Assembly (NCBI GenBank): GCA_964576715.1
Contig: CAZNWE010000010.1
Coordinates: forward strand, 1 to 64,000
Reading direction: 5' to 3'
Source of the DNA: SLRI01 sp964576715
Lineage (GTDB): Bacteria; Pseudomonadota; Alphaproteobacteria; Geminicoccales; Geminicoccaceae
DNA: 64,000 nt
The notes beneath the pieces are model-generated. The model did no database searches. It worked only from the letters and a program-made list of their open reading frames with translations, and was not told the origin of the DNA. A program made the translations under genes and the position numbers. Each line of letters starts with the position of its first letter. Position 1 is the stretch's first letter. Shown one piece after another: positions 35,824-44,120 of this stretch.

Positions 35824-36473
35824 CACGCAGCGGGCCACGCTTGGGCGCTCCTCTGCTCGGCGCGCCGTCGGGCGGCCAATGACGATGTCGAATGAGGATC
35901 CGGCCCCCGGTACCCTTGGGGGCCGGATCGACGAAGCTGGACACGAATGACGGCGCAAGTCGAAGAATGGAGCGGCTCGGGCTGCTGGCGACAACCGCTG
36001 CAGGTACCGCCCGAAGCCACCCTGTCGACAGTTTCGCTTCTACCGCGGGGGGTGTGAGCCCGGCGTGAAACGGGCGGTGGGCCGAGCGTGAAAAAACTGC
36101 CGGCCGAAAGCTCCTGCAGCACCTCGCTGCGCCGCGGGGCGTCCGCTCGAACCGGCGCTTGGCGTCGGTCGCTGCCGGGAAGGGAAAAAATGATCCGGCC
36201 CGCGGCACCATCCCGGCCGGATCCAAGTCAAGGGAGGCAACACCCTGCTGCACGCGGAGCCAACTGTGCGGGGCCAAAGCGCCCCTGCAGGTCCGTCGAC
36301 GCGTGGCCGGCTGGAAGGGGCTTGGCGCCCCGATGCCGCTACCGGCGCTGCACGCTTCGATGGCCGTGAGCGTGCCAGAGGACCCGTCAAGCCAGCGTGA
36401 AGCGAGGGCACAAGACAGCGTGAAAACGCACGGCCTCGATGGCTTTTTGCGGTGAAAGGGCCGTGATCGTCGA
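35824..36473. other. Gap between protease gene and small downstream gene
   Basis: No convincing gene in 650 bases. It contains the GC-rich 12-bp hairpin at 35897-35929 and several copies of GCGTGAAA, neither with a known role. Open frames on both strands are Arg/Ser-rich. A promoter for the small downstream gene may lie here, but no clear boxes are seen. Confidence 0.5.
35897..35929. repeat. GC-rich 12-bp hairpin
   Basis: GATCCGGCCCCC (35897-35908) is exactly inverted at 35918-35929 with a 9-base loop. No T-run follows on either strand, so it is not a classical terminator. It lies between the protease-fusion gene and the small propeptide-like gene and could set the 3' end of the former or limit readthrough into the latter. 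Confidence 0.55.
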
Positions 36474-38771
36474 TCAGCTGCCGACGGTGAAGAACGCCTG
36501 CAGCGCCTCGCGATTGCCGTTCAGGAGCCCGGCCCCGAAGAGCTTGCGCTTATCGCGGCCCGTATCGTCGCGGAGCTCGGTGGTCGAGGCCATGGCGATG
36601 AGCTGCGTCTTGACCGCGTCTGGGGTCATGTCAGGGCGCTGCTTGAGCATCAGGGCGATGATCCCGGCGGTGGCCGCCGCCGCCGCCGAGGTGCCGCCGA
36701 AGCCCGGCAGATCGAAGGCCGAGGTGAACGGTGCGGCCGTGCGCCCGTAGCCGGCATGGCCGGCGATATCGGTCGTGGCGATCGCCAGCGTGCCGGTGGC
36801 GGCCAGCGCTGCCCGCTTGCCCGGGTCCAAGGCCTTGTACCAATCCGGCTGGTTCGGGTCGTAGGCGTCCGCCAACGCCGTGCTGAACAGATCGTCGCTC
36901 GGCGCCACCAGGGTCAGGTTGGGGCCATATTGGCTGTAGCGCGACAGATAGCCGCGATCGTTGACCGCACCCACGGCAATGGCGTCGGGCCGGCTCGCCA
37001 GGCGGCGCCAGACGGCGTCGGCATCGGCGACCCCGAGCAGGGCCAACAGCTGGTCGAGATGGCCTGCCGCTGCACGATCGTCGAAACCGAGGAGCTCAGC
37101 GAGGTCGGGCGGGTCGGTTGCCGCCTGCAGCGCCGCCGGGACCGCACCCGGATCGCTCAGGTAGGACAAGCGACAGGTGCCGTCATTGCCGCTCGGGATC
37201 ACCACCGGGATGACGGTCGCGGCGATCGCCAGCGCCACCGCCAGCGGATCACCGAGAATGCCGCCGGCTGCCGCTTCGGCCGGCAACGGGTGGAACGGCA
37301 GCGGCACGAGCAGCACATCGCCGACCCGCTCGTGCTTGTCGTCGCCGACGCCGACGATCTGCAGCACCGCCTGCGCCAGTTGCCGCCGCTTGGCGAGCGT
37401 GGGCTCGGTCAGGGTCATCGCGCGGTAGGGCACGATCCAGGCCTCGGGTGCGATGCCGATATGCTGCAGGGTCGGGCCGCCGGGCAGCGGCCAGCGGCCC
37501 GTCGGGCCGATGATCCCGGCCGTCGCCGTGCCGTGCGCCGAGCTCATGCTGCCGAAGGCACGCAAGCTGTCGCGAAATCTCTCGGTCTCCGGATCGGCGT
37601 CCGGCGCGGCGAACAAGGTCGCGTGGTCCAGCGTGTCGTCGGCCAGGTGCGCCGGCCACCGCTCGCGTCCGATCCGGCTCGGGCAGAGTGCCGGATAGTC
37701 GAGGTTGCGCGCCCGGTCGAACTTGATCCGGTGCTTGAGGAGCGGATGGGTGAGGTCGAACGCCATGTCGACGACCACCACGCGGACCGCATCGCCGGGT
37801 GGCGGGGTCCGCGCGTCGAGCTTGGCAAGATCGTAACCGAGTCGATCCCAGATGGCCTTGAGCTGGATGTCGATGCCGAGCTTGCTGTCGTTGATCGATG
37901 CCTTGTGGTCGAGATGCCAGAACGGCCGCCAGGGGTCGGCAGCGGCGTCGCCGTCCAGGCCAAAGAACGGGGTGCCGGCCTCGGCGAGGGCTGAGGCCGG
38001 CGCGCCGGCGACCGGCGCGGCTGCCCGTTCCGGCAGCAGCGGCAACCCCGGTTCGAGCTCCTGCCACTCAACGATCGCCGCCTCGAAGAGATCGGCAAAA
38101 ACCCGGCGGACGATGGGGTAGAGACCACGCGCCAGTTGCTCGCCGGCGGCGGTATCGCTGGCGTAGTGCACGCCGGCCCATTCGCGGTTCTCGGCCACCT
38201 CGCGGGCGATCTCGAACACCCGGGCAATCAGCACGGCGTCGTCGCCGATCACCTCGGCCAAGGCATGCGCGATTAGGAAGTTCTCGGTGGCGTGGCCACT
38301 GGGGTAGGCCGGATGACCCGGAATGTCGATCAGCGGCCGCAGCCGCGGCTCGAGCTGGCTCGGCCGGGCACGGGCGAAGCGACGCTTGAAATGCATGTGC
38401 GGCGCTCGGCTGATATCGTTCATGGTGTGCATCAGCGTCAGTGTCGCCGGGTGCGAAGTGGGGCCGAGATAGAGGGCTCGCGCGTAGTCCGGACTGAGAT
38501 GGTCGACCTCGTAAAGGATGGCCTCGCGCCGCCGCTGCCGTTCGGCGGTATCGGCCTGCTTGCGCATCAGCTCGGCGAGCTCGGCGGCGATCACGTTGCC
38601 GTCGCTCGGCGGCGGCGCCAGCTCGATCTCTGTGACCTCGGCGAACCGGGCGAAGAAGCGCGGCAGATGCTCGTAGATCAGAAGATCATAGGCCCAGTTT
38701 TGCTCTGGAAACGCTTTCGACTTGGACTTGGACTTGGATTTCGATTTGGACTTGGATTTCGATTTGGACAT
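36474..38771 (-). CDS. PAP2/haloperoxidase-type phosphatase fused to subtilisin-like protease, with (SK)9 leader
   Basis: This 765-residue protein has three parts. Residues 1-19 are M(SK)9. Residues about 25-230 contain the full acid phosphatase/haloperoxidase signature: K129-x6-R136-P137, PSGH157-160, and R196-x5-H202-x3-D206. Residues about 320-760 are a subtilase with Asp335 (VVVVDMAFD), His413 (SSAHGTATAG), oxyanion Asn529 (IPSGND) and Ser695 (FGGTSAAAA). No signal peptide or membrane segment is seen, so it should be cytoplasmic. I know no described protein joining these two active sites. It starts 18 bases after the upstream regulator's stop codon, so both are one transcription unit. Substrates are unknown. 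Confidence 0.88.
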   Translation of the reverse strand: MSKSKSKSKSKSKSKSKSKAFPEQNWAYDLLIYEHLPRFFARFAEVTEIELAPPPSDGNVIAAELAELMRKQADTAERQRRREAILYEVDHLSPDYARALYLGPTSHPATLTLMHTMNDISRAPHMHFKRRFARARPSQLEPRLRPLIDIPGHPAYPSGHATENFLIAHALAEVIGDDAVLIARVFEIAREVAENREWAGVHYASDTAAGEQLARGLYPIVRRVFADLFEAAIVEWQELEPGLPLLPERAAAPVAGAPASALAEAGTPFFGLDGDAAADPWRPFWHLDHKASINDSKLGIDIQLKAIWDRLGYDLAKLDARTPPPGDAVRVVVVDMAFDLTHPLLKHRIKFDRARNLDYPALCPSRIGRERWPAHLADDTLDHATLFAAPDADPETERFRDSLRAFGSMSSAHGTATAGIIGPTGRWPLPGGPTLQHIGIAPEAWIVPYRAMTLTEPTLAKRRQLAQAVLQIVGVGDDKHERVGDVLLVPLPFHPLPAEAAAGGILGDPLAVALAIAATVIPVVIPSGNDGTCRLSYLSDPGAVPAALQAATDPPDLAELLGFDDRAAAGHLDQLLALLGVADADAVWRRLASRPDAIAVGAVNDRGYLSRYSQYGPNLTLVAPSDDLFSTALADAYDPNQPDWYKALDPGKRAALAATGTLAIATTDIAGHAGYGRTAAPFTSAFDLPGFGGTSAAAAATAGIIALMLKQRPDMTPDAVKTQLIAMASTTELRDDTGRDKRKLFGAGLLNGNREALQAFFTVGS
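38715..38768 (-). repeat. Hexanucleotide tandem repeat encoding (SK)9
   Basis: Nine six-base units (reading TTGGAC, TTGGAT or TTCGAT on the given strand) encode nine Ser-Lys pairs just after the start codon. Changes in copy number keep the frame, so slippage would vary leader length without breaking the protein. The array is the only such repeat noticed in the window. Confidence 0.85.
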
Positions 38772-38789
38772 TTGCGACCCTCGATCACA

Positions 38790-40859
38790 TCAGTTTCTGG
38801 GCAGGCCTACGAGCCGAAAACTTTCGAGATAGCGAGCCTGAGAGCTAGGCGCCACCGGCGGATAGCGGGTGCGCAGCCACTCGAGCGTGAAGCCCGGTTC
38901 GTGGCGGCGCAACCGATCGAGCAGTTGGCGCGCCTCGTCGATCCGGCCGACCCGTCCCAGGCTCGCGATCATCGGCCGGTAGGCGGCGAAATAGTTGGGG
39001 TTGGTGGCGAGCACGCGGCGACCGAGCCGCACCGCCTCGGCATCGTTGCCGGCCAGGGCGTGCGCCAGCATCTCCGCCGTGTCGAAATAATAGGGAAACG
39101 GATCGATCGGCTGCAGCCGCCGGTATTCGCCGAGGTCGGCCCGGGCCCGGTCGCTTCGCCCGAGATAGCTCTGGGTTACCGAGCTGAACGCCCAGCCCAA
39201 GGCGAGGCCCGGATTGCAGGCACGGCTGATCGCGAAATTGTCCAGGGCACTCTGGAAGTCGTGGAAGACGAAGGCCGCAACATGGCCGCGCAAGGCGTGC
39301 GTCATCGCATCGTCCGGGTCGAGCTCGAGCGCCCGCTGCAGCTGCGAGATCAGCTCCTCGCCGGCCGCCTCGTGGTCGGTCACCCATTGCTGGCCGATGC
39401 GCACCAGCATCAAGAAAGCCCGCCAGGCATGCACCCGGGCCAGCCGCGGTGCCCGGGCCGCCGCCTGCTCCAGCCAGGCCTGGGCACTGTCGGCCGCGGC
39501 CGGAGTCATGGCGTAGATCAGCGGCACGGCGCGCAGCACACAGGCCCGGGCGGAGAGCGTCGCGTCTTCCGCCGCCTGGGCATTGTGCAGCTCGCGCAGC
39601 AACACCGCCCGCTCGATGCGAGCAGCGATCAACCCCGCCAAGCGCTCGAGGGTGTCGAGATCCTCCGGTCGGTCGACGCGGAAATGCTCGGCCCAGAGCA
39701 GCATCCGGTCGCCGGCCAGGCATAAGCGAACGGTCAGCCGCAACGTTCGGTCGAAACGCACGACCGTGCCGTCGACGGTATAATCCATGGCCGGCCACGT
39801 GGTCGCGGGCGACCTGTCCGCATCGGGGGTCGCCATGGCACCGACGAGCGGCAGGCCGGCCACGTCGACGACGGCGACATCGGTGAACCGGGCCAGGGCC
39901 GCAGCGATCGCTTCGCCGAGCACCAGCGCATGCAGCCGGTCGCCAGGGAGATCGCTCAACAGACGAAACGCGGCGATGGCGACCCGAACGGGCGCATCCC
40001 ACTCGATCGGCGATGCAGCGCGATCGGCCGCAAGGGCCTGCCGACCCGGCAGCTGCACTGACGGCGCAATCTGCTCAGCTGCCGTCGACGCTGCAGCGCT
40101 ATCGGCGGCCAGCTTGTAGTCCTGCCGCCCGGCCGGCCGGGCGATCGTCGCCCGCAAGGCGAGGGTCGCCTCGCTCGGGGCGACGCCGAGATCAGCGGCG
40201 AGCCGCTCGCGACAAAGCTCGAACTGGCGCAGCGCCAGCGAGCGATTGCCCTGGGCGGCGTGGCCCTGCATCAAGAGGCGATGCGCCGCCTCGTGCGTCG
40301 GATCGAAGCGCACGAGGCGTGACGCACAAGCGATGGCACCGACCAGGTCGCCCGCCTTCAGCCGGGCCGCGGCCAGCGTCTCGAACTGCTGATGCAGGCG
40401 GTCGCGCCAGCGCGCCCGCTCGATGGTCAGCCACTCCTCGAAGGCCGGATCGCCGATCTCGCAATCGCGGAGCAGGCAATCGTCGTCGAGGCCCTCCAAG
40501 ACCGGCAACGCGGCGGCACCCGGCCGCTCGAGCGCGACCACGTCGATCGACAGCCGCTCGCGATCGAGAACCAGCGCCTGGTCGTCGGCATCCAGAAGCT
40601 CGGCATCGGCCGCCGCCAAGGCCGCGCGCAACTCCCTGAGGCATTGGCGCAGATTGGCCTTGGCGTCGTGACTGCCGCTCCACAATCGGCCGGCGGCAGC
40701 GACGCGGGCGAGACGCCCGTCACGGGCGAGCGCCAAGAGCGCCAAGAGCCCGCGCGCCTTTTGCCCACGCGGGGTGACATCCGATCCGTCGGCCGCAAGC
40801 AGACGCAGCGGACCGAACAGATGCAAACGCGCGCAATCACCGGGTTGGGTGAAGATCAT
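38790..40859 (-). CDS. SARP/BTAD-type transcriptional regulator with TPR sensor region
   Basis: The 689-residue protein has an N-terminal winged helix (LHLFGPLRLLAADGSDVTPRGQKARGLLALLAL, then WSGSHDAKANLRQCLRELRAALA) and a bacterial transcriptional activator domain. The latter includes FEEWLTIERARWRDRLHQQFETLAAARLKAGDL and ALRQFELCRERLAADLGVAPSEATLAL. A middle domain (VRVAIAAFRLLSDLPGDRLHALVLGEAIAAALARF) and C-terminal TPR repeats follow, as in proteobacterial CadC/SARP hybrids. It probably controls the downstream protease-fusion gene. ATG 40859 is preferred to a TTG at 40889. A CRP-type site lies about 93 bases upstream. Confidence 0.88.
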   Translation of the reverse strand: MIFTQPGDCARLHLFGPLRLLAADGSDVTPRGQKARGLLALLALARDGRLARVAAAGRLWSGSHDAKANLRQCLRELRAALAAADAELLDADDQALVLDRERLSIDVVALERPGAAALPVLEGLDDDCLLRDCEIGDPAFEEWLTIERARWRDRLHQQFETLAAARLKAGDLVGAIACASRLVRFDPTHEAAHRLLMQGHAAQGNRSLALRQFELCRERLAADLGVAPSEATLALRATIARPAGRQDYKLAADSAAASTAAEQIAPSVQLPGRQALAADRAASPIEWDAPVRVAIAAFRLLSDLPGDRLHALVLGEAIAAALARFTDVAVVDVAGLPLVGAMATPDADRSPATTWPAMDYTVDGTVVRFDRTLRLTVRLCLAGDRMLLWAEHFRVDRPEDLDTLERLAGLIAARIERAVLLRELHNAQAAEDATLSARACVLRAVPLIYAMTPAAADSAQAWLEQAAARAPRLARVHAWRAFLMLVRIGQQWVTDHEAAGEELISQLQRALELDPDDAMTHALRGHVAAFVFHDFQSALDNFAISRACNPGLALGWAFSSVTQSYLGRSDRARADLGEYRRLQPIDPFPYYFDTAEMLAHALAGNDAEAVRLGRRVLATNPNYFAAYRPMIASLGRVGRIDEARQLLDRLRRHEPGFTLEWLRTRYPPVAPSSQARYLESFRLVGLPRN

Positions 40860-40911
40860 CCCAACAACTCTCGCAAGACGGGAGTTCAAGTGCCACGTTC
40901 TTCAGCTATGC

Positions 40912-40940
40912 AATACACATATCGACATTTAGGCAAGCAA
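40912..40940 (-). promoter_or_regulatory. Candidate promoter for SARP-type regulator gene
   Basis: On the minus strand TTGCTT (40940-40935) and TGTATT (40917-40912) are separated by 17 bases, a fair sigma-70 match in an AT-rich patch. The predicted start of transcription near 40905 leaves a leader of about 45 bases. The consensus CRP-type site lies just upstream of the -35 box. No experimental support. Confidence 0.4.
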
Positions 40941-40951
40941 GTCGATGATTA

Positions 40952-40967
40952 TGTGACGAGCATCACA
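40952..40967. promoter_or_regulatory. CRP/FNR-family operator, exact consensus
   Basis: TGTGACGAGCATCACA matches TGTGA-N6-TCACA without mismatch, the core consensus of CRP sites. Its centre is about 54 bases before the inferred transcription start of the SARP-type regulator gene, a position suited to activation. If real, cAMP (or another Crp-family ligand) would switch on the protease-fusion operon. Confidence 0.6.
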
Positions 40968-41652
40968 GGAGCTGGGCAGCAAGCGCCGACCGCTTTACCG
41001 AGCGAGGCGACGATGCAAATGGCCGACAAGGGCGGTCGGCATCTGAACACGATGATCGACAGTCGCCGGCAATCGTCATGCCTGCCGCTTGGCGCTATCG
41101 ATCAACTGCCGGCATGTCTGTTGGTCGGCAGCTGCTGCGGCAATAGCGGGGCCGAGCGGCTCACGATCGTCGAGTGCCGCGGCTGCAAGAGCATCCAGTC
41201 AAACAGCTGGATCGACCGGGTGCCCGGGACCTGTTTGTCGCCGACGACGTCACGATCAAGGTCGAGATCGACAAGCCAACCGAGGGCTTGGTCGTCCCCG
41301 TTCCCGAGCCCTGGCAGCCGGCGCTACTGCCCGGCGGGTTGAGCGGGGGCGGCGGCGAGGTTTTTGCGCAAGCCTTCGAGCGCCACAATGGAACGGACGA
41401 GACTTGGTGCCGCCGGACGGGCGCTGGTGATCGACCACCTGTCCATCGCGAACGCGCCGAGCACCGTTTCGTAGCTCCGGCCGACCCTGCGACCGGCGGC
41501 CGGGCGCGGCAGCAATTCGACACGGATACGTCGATCGCTCGAGCACGCACCGAGAGTCAGCAGCGCCTGCTTTGCGTCGCGTGAGGCCGGTAACGTATCG
41601 TTGCATACTGTCCCTCATCGGTTACCGACCGATAAGGCCAGAGGGGGTGCCG
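40968..41652. other. Stretch with possible gene remnants
   Basis: No complete gene is convincing. On the plus strand near 41240-41400 a frame reads GARDLFVADDVTIKVEIDKPTEGLVVPVPEPW, with a composition like real protein, but it lacks a good start and decays into Arg-rich sequence. On the minus strand near 41330-41500 another frame reads SYETVLGAFAMDRWSITSARP. A decayed gene is the likeliest explanation. CCTCATCGGT and ACCGATAAGG (about 41617-41640) form a near-perfect stem. Confidence 0.4.
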
Positions 41653-41671
41653 GGGGAAATCATTTCCCCCG
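41653..41671 (-). terminator. Palindromic hairpin after xthA
   Basis: GGGGGAAAT-C-ATTTCCCCC is a perfect 9-bp palindrome about 18 bases beyond the xthA stop codon. No T-run follows, so it would be a factor-dependent or processing site rather than a classical terminator. It may also act as a protein-binding site. Confidence 0.45.
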
Positions 41672-41688
41672 CTCTTATTCTTCTCTGC

Positions 41689-42456
41689 CTACCCCAGCAC
41701 GCACCAGGTCGGGATATGATCCGAGATGCCCTTGCCGGCGCGGGTCTTGGGGTCGCTGTCGGCTTCCTTCAGGCGGTCGGTGGCTTGCGGCGAGAGGAGC
41801 AGGTAGTCGATGCGCAGGCCTTCGTCGCGTTCCCAGGAGCCGCCGCGCAGATCCCACCAGGTATACTGGCGGCGGGTCGGATGCACCGCGCGGAAGGCGT
41901 CGTAGAGACCCTGGTTGGTGAGGCCACGGAGGCCGTGGCGTTCGGCCGGATGGTAGCAGATCGTGCCCTCGCATTCGTCGGGGTCGTAGATGTCGACGGG
42001 CTCCGGTGCGACGTTGAAATCACCGCCGATGACGAACGGCATATCGCCGTCGAGCAGGTCCTGGGCGTGCCGGCGCAGCCGATCGAAAAAGCGGAGCTTG
42101 TAGGCGAAATTGGGAGAATCGACGCTGGTCCCGTTGGGGACGTAGACCGAGGCCAGGCGGACGCCATCGACCGTGGCCTCGATATAGCGGGCCTGGGCGT
42201 CGTCCGCCTCGCCGGCGAGGCCGGCCGTAACGTCGTCGATCGGCTGTCTGGCGATGATCGCCACCCCGTTGCGGCCGGGCTCGCCGAAGTGGGCCAGGTG
42301 GTAGCCTGCCGCTACGAAGCCGGCCTTCGGAAAGCTCGCATCGACGACCTTGGTTTCCTGCAACAGCAGCACGTCCGGGTGGTTGGCGGCGAGCCACGCC
42401 TGGACGACGGCCTCGCGCTTGCGGATCGAGTTGACGTTCCAGGTGACGATCTGCAC
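41689..42456 (-). CDS. xthA: Exodeoxyribonuclease III
   Basis: The 255-residue enzyme cuts at abasic sites and degrades duplex DNA 3' to 5' in base excision repair. It begins MQIVTWNVNSIRKRE and shows LLQETKV (metal-binding Glu), SVYVPNGTSVDSPNFAYKLRFFDRL, GGDFNVAPEPVDIYDP, and RIDYLLLSP with the final catalytic SDHIPTWCVL. Length is normal. It is 7 bases downstream of the erpA-like gene on the same strand, a neighbour pair often seen in alphaproteobacteria. Confidence 0.96.
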   Translation of the reverse strand: MQIVTWNVNSIRKREAVVQAWLAANHPDVLLLQETKVVDASFPKAGFVAAGYHLAHFGEPGRNGVAIIARQPIDDVTAGLAGEADDAQARYIEATVDGVRLASVYVPNGTSVDSPNFAYKLRFFDRLRRHAQDLLDGDMPFVIGGDFNVAPEPVDIYDPDECEGTICYHPAERHGLRGLTNQGLYDAFRAVHPTRRQYTWWDLRGGSWERDEGLRIDYLLLSPQATDRLKEADSDPKTRAGKGISDHIPTWCVLG

Positions 42457-42463
42457 CGCTGGT

Positions 42464-42826
42464 TCAGATGGCGAACGACGTTCCGCAGCCGCAGCTCGCC
42501 GTGGCGTTGGGGTTGCTCACCCGAAAGTAGGACCCGGTGAGATCCTCCACGAAATCGAGTTCCGAGCCGAGCACGTACATCAAGGACATGCCGTCGACGA
42601 CGACGGTGATGCCGTCCTTCTCGACCGCGATATCGTCCGGTGCCGATGTTTCCTCGAGGGCGAAATTGTACTGAAAGCCCGAGCAACCGCCACCCGAGAC
42701 GGAGACCCGGAGCTTGAGCCCGGTCTTGCCTTCGGCCTCGATGATCTTCTTCACCCGCCGCGCGGCACTGGCACTGACGGTCAGCGGTGCCGGGCGCGCG
42801 GGTTCAGCTGCCTTGATCTCGCCCAT
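42464..42826 (-). CDS. erpA: Iron-sulfur cluster insertion protein (A-type carrier)
   Basis: The 120-residue protein delivers Fe-S clusters to client enzymes. APLTVSASAARRVKKIIEAEGKTGLKLRVSVSGGGCSGFQYNF contains the first ligand cysteine, and NPNATASCGCGTSFAI the two C-terminal cysteines, as in ErpA/IscA. The ATG at 42826 (MGEIKAAEP) is chosen because the family domain starts soon after. It is divergent from dgt and upstream of xthA. ErpA fits better than IscA or SufA because no isc/suf genes flank it, but this is not decisive. Confidence 0.88.
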   Translation of the reverse strand: MGEIKAAEPARPAPLTVSASAARRVKKIIEAEGKTGLKLRVSVSGGGCSGFQYNFALEETSAPDDIAVEKDGITVVVDGMSLMYVLGSELDFVEDLTGSYFRVSNPNATASCGCGTSFAI

Positions 42827-42916
42827 CAGCCACACCTATGTTCGAGGCACCACCCGCAGCACAGCTATGTAAGAAGCCGCGATCCCTTGTCAAACCGGTC
42901 CCCGCCGAGCTTGGCC

Positions 42917-44092
42917 GTGCTCCAGTCGCCCCCGGCGGTGCCGCTGCCGGCGCCTTACGCTGCCCAGGCGGCGCAATCGGGTGGTCGACAGGTCAACGAG
43001 CCGGAGGGGGAACTGCGCACCGCCTTTCAGCGTGATCGCGACCGGGTGGTGCATTCGACGGCGTTTCGCCGGCTCGAGTACAAGACGCAGGTGCTGGTCA
43101 ATTTCGAGGGTGACCACTACCGGACCCGGCTGACCCACAGCCTCGAGGTAGCGCAGATCGCCCGGACCCTGTCGCGCGCGCTCGACCTCGACGAGGACCT
43201 GGCCGAGGCCGTGGCACTGGCGCACGATCTCGGCCACAGCCCGTTCGGCCATGCCGGCGAGACGGCACTCGATGTGGCCTTGCGGGCGTTTGGCGGCTTC
43301 GATCACAACATCCAGACGTTTCGCGTCGTCACTCGGCTCGAGCAGCGCTACGCCTCGTTCGACGGCCTCAACCTGACGGCGGTGACGCTGGAAAGCCTGG
43401 TCAAGCACAACGGGCCGCTCGCCACGCCGCCGGCGCCGATCGCCCGGCATCCCCTGGCCGGGGCCATGCAACTCGCGCTGCAACCGCCACTCGAGGCGCA
43501 GCTCGCCGCGCTCGCCGACGACATCGCCTACTGCAATCACGACATGGACGACGGCCTCAGGGCCGCGTTCTTCGGCCTCGGCGATCTCGCGGCCCTGCCA
43601 CTGGTCGGCAGCGTCGTGGGTGAGGTCGAGGCGGCCTATCCGCGGGTCGACCGCCGCCGGCTGATCCACGAGGTCAACCGCCGCCTGATCGACCGGATGG
43701 TCGCCGATCTCGTCGCCGAGACCAGGCGCCGGCTGACCGAGACCGGGCCGCGGAACGTGCAGGAGGTGCGCGCGGCCGGCCGCCCCCTGGCCGCCTTCTC
43801 GGCCGACATGGCGGCCGCGGTACAGGCCTTACGCGGCTTCTTGCATCAGCGGATGTACCGGCACTACAAGGTCAATCGCATGGCGCGCACCGCCCGGCAA
43901 CTGGTGACCGAGCTGGTCGAGCTGCTGCTCGCCGCCCCCGAGTGCCTGCCGGACCGCTGGCAGGCGCGGGCCGGCGAACCCGATACTGCGGCCACCGCCG
44001 ACGCCGTGCGCGACTACGTCGCGGGAATGACCGACCGGTTCGCCGTCGACGAGCACGACCGGTTGTTCAAGCTCACCGGCTTTCGCCCCTGA
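42917..44092 (+). CDS. dgt: Deoxyguanosinetriphosphate triphosphohydrolase-like protein
   Basis: The 391-residue HD-domain enzyme has RDRDRVVHSTAFRRLEYKTQVLVNFEGDHYRTRLTHSLEVAQIARTL, then AVALAHDLGHSPFGHAGETAL with the metal-binding HD pair, and ALADDIAYCNHDMDDGLRA. It hydrolyses dNTPs to nucleosides and triphosphate, affecting nucleotide pools. No ATG is well placed; GTG 42917 or TTG 42911 gives the usual family length. It is 28 bases before argS, an arrangement common in alphaproteobacteria. Confidence 0.92.
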   Translation: MLQSPPAVPLPAPYAAQAAQSGGRQVNEPEGELRTAFQRDRDRVVHSTAFRRLEYKTQVLVNFEGDHYRTRLTHSLEVAQIARTLSRALDLDEDLAEAVALAHDLGHSPFGHAGETALDVALRAFGGFDHNIQTFRVVTRLEQRYASFDGLNLTAVTLESLVKHNGPLATPPAPIARHPLAGAMQLALQPPLEAQLAALADDIAYCNHDMDDGLRAAFFGLGDLAALPLVGSVVGEVEAAYPRVDRRRLIHEVNRRLIDRMVADLVAETRRRLTETGPRNVQEVRAAGRPLAAFSADMAAAVQALRGFLHQRMYRHYKVNRMARTARQLVTELVELLLAAPECLPDRWQARAGEPDTAATADAVRDYVAGMTDRFAVDEHDRLFKLTGFRP

Positions 44093-44120
44093 GCCGTTCT
44101 CTTGTCCATTGGATGCGTCG

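Noticed and set aside
36063..36425. Repeated GCGTGAAA words at 36063, 36086 and 36418, and a variant at 36395
   Set aside because: Spacing is irregular and no dyad is present; too short to call a site.
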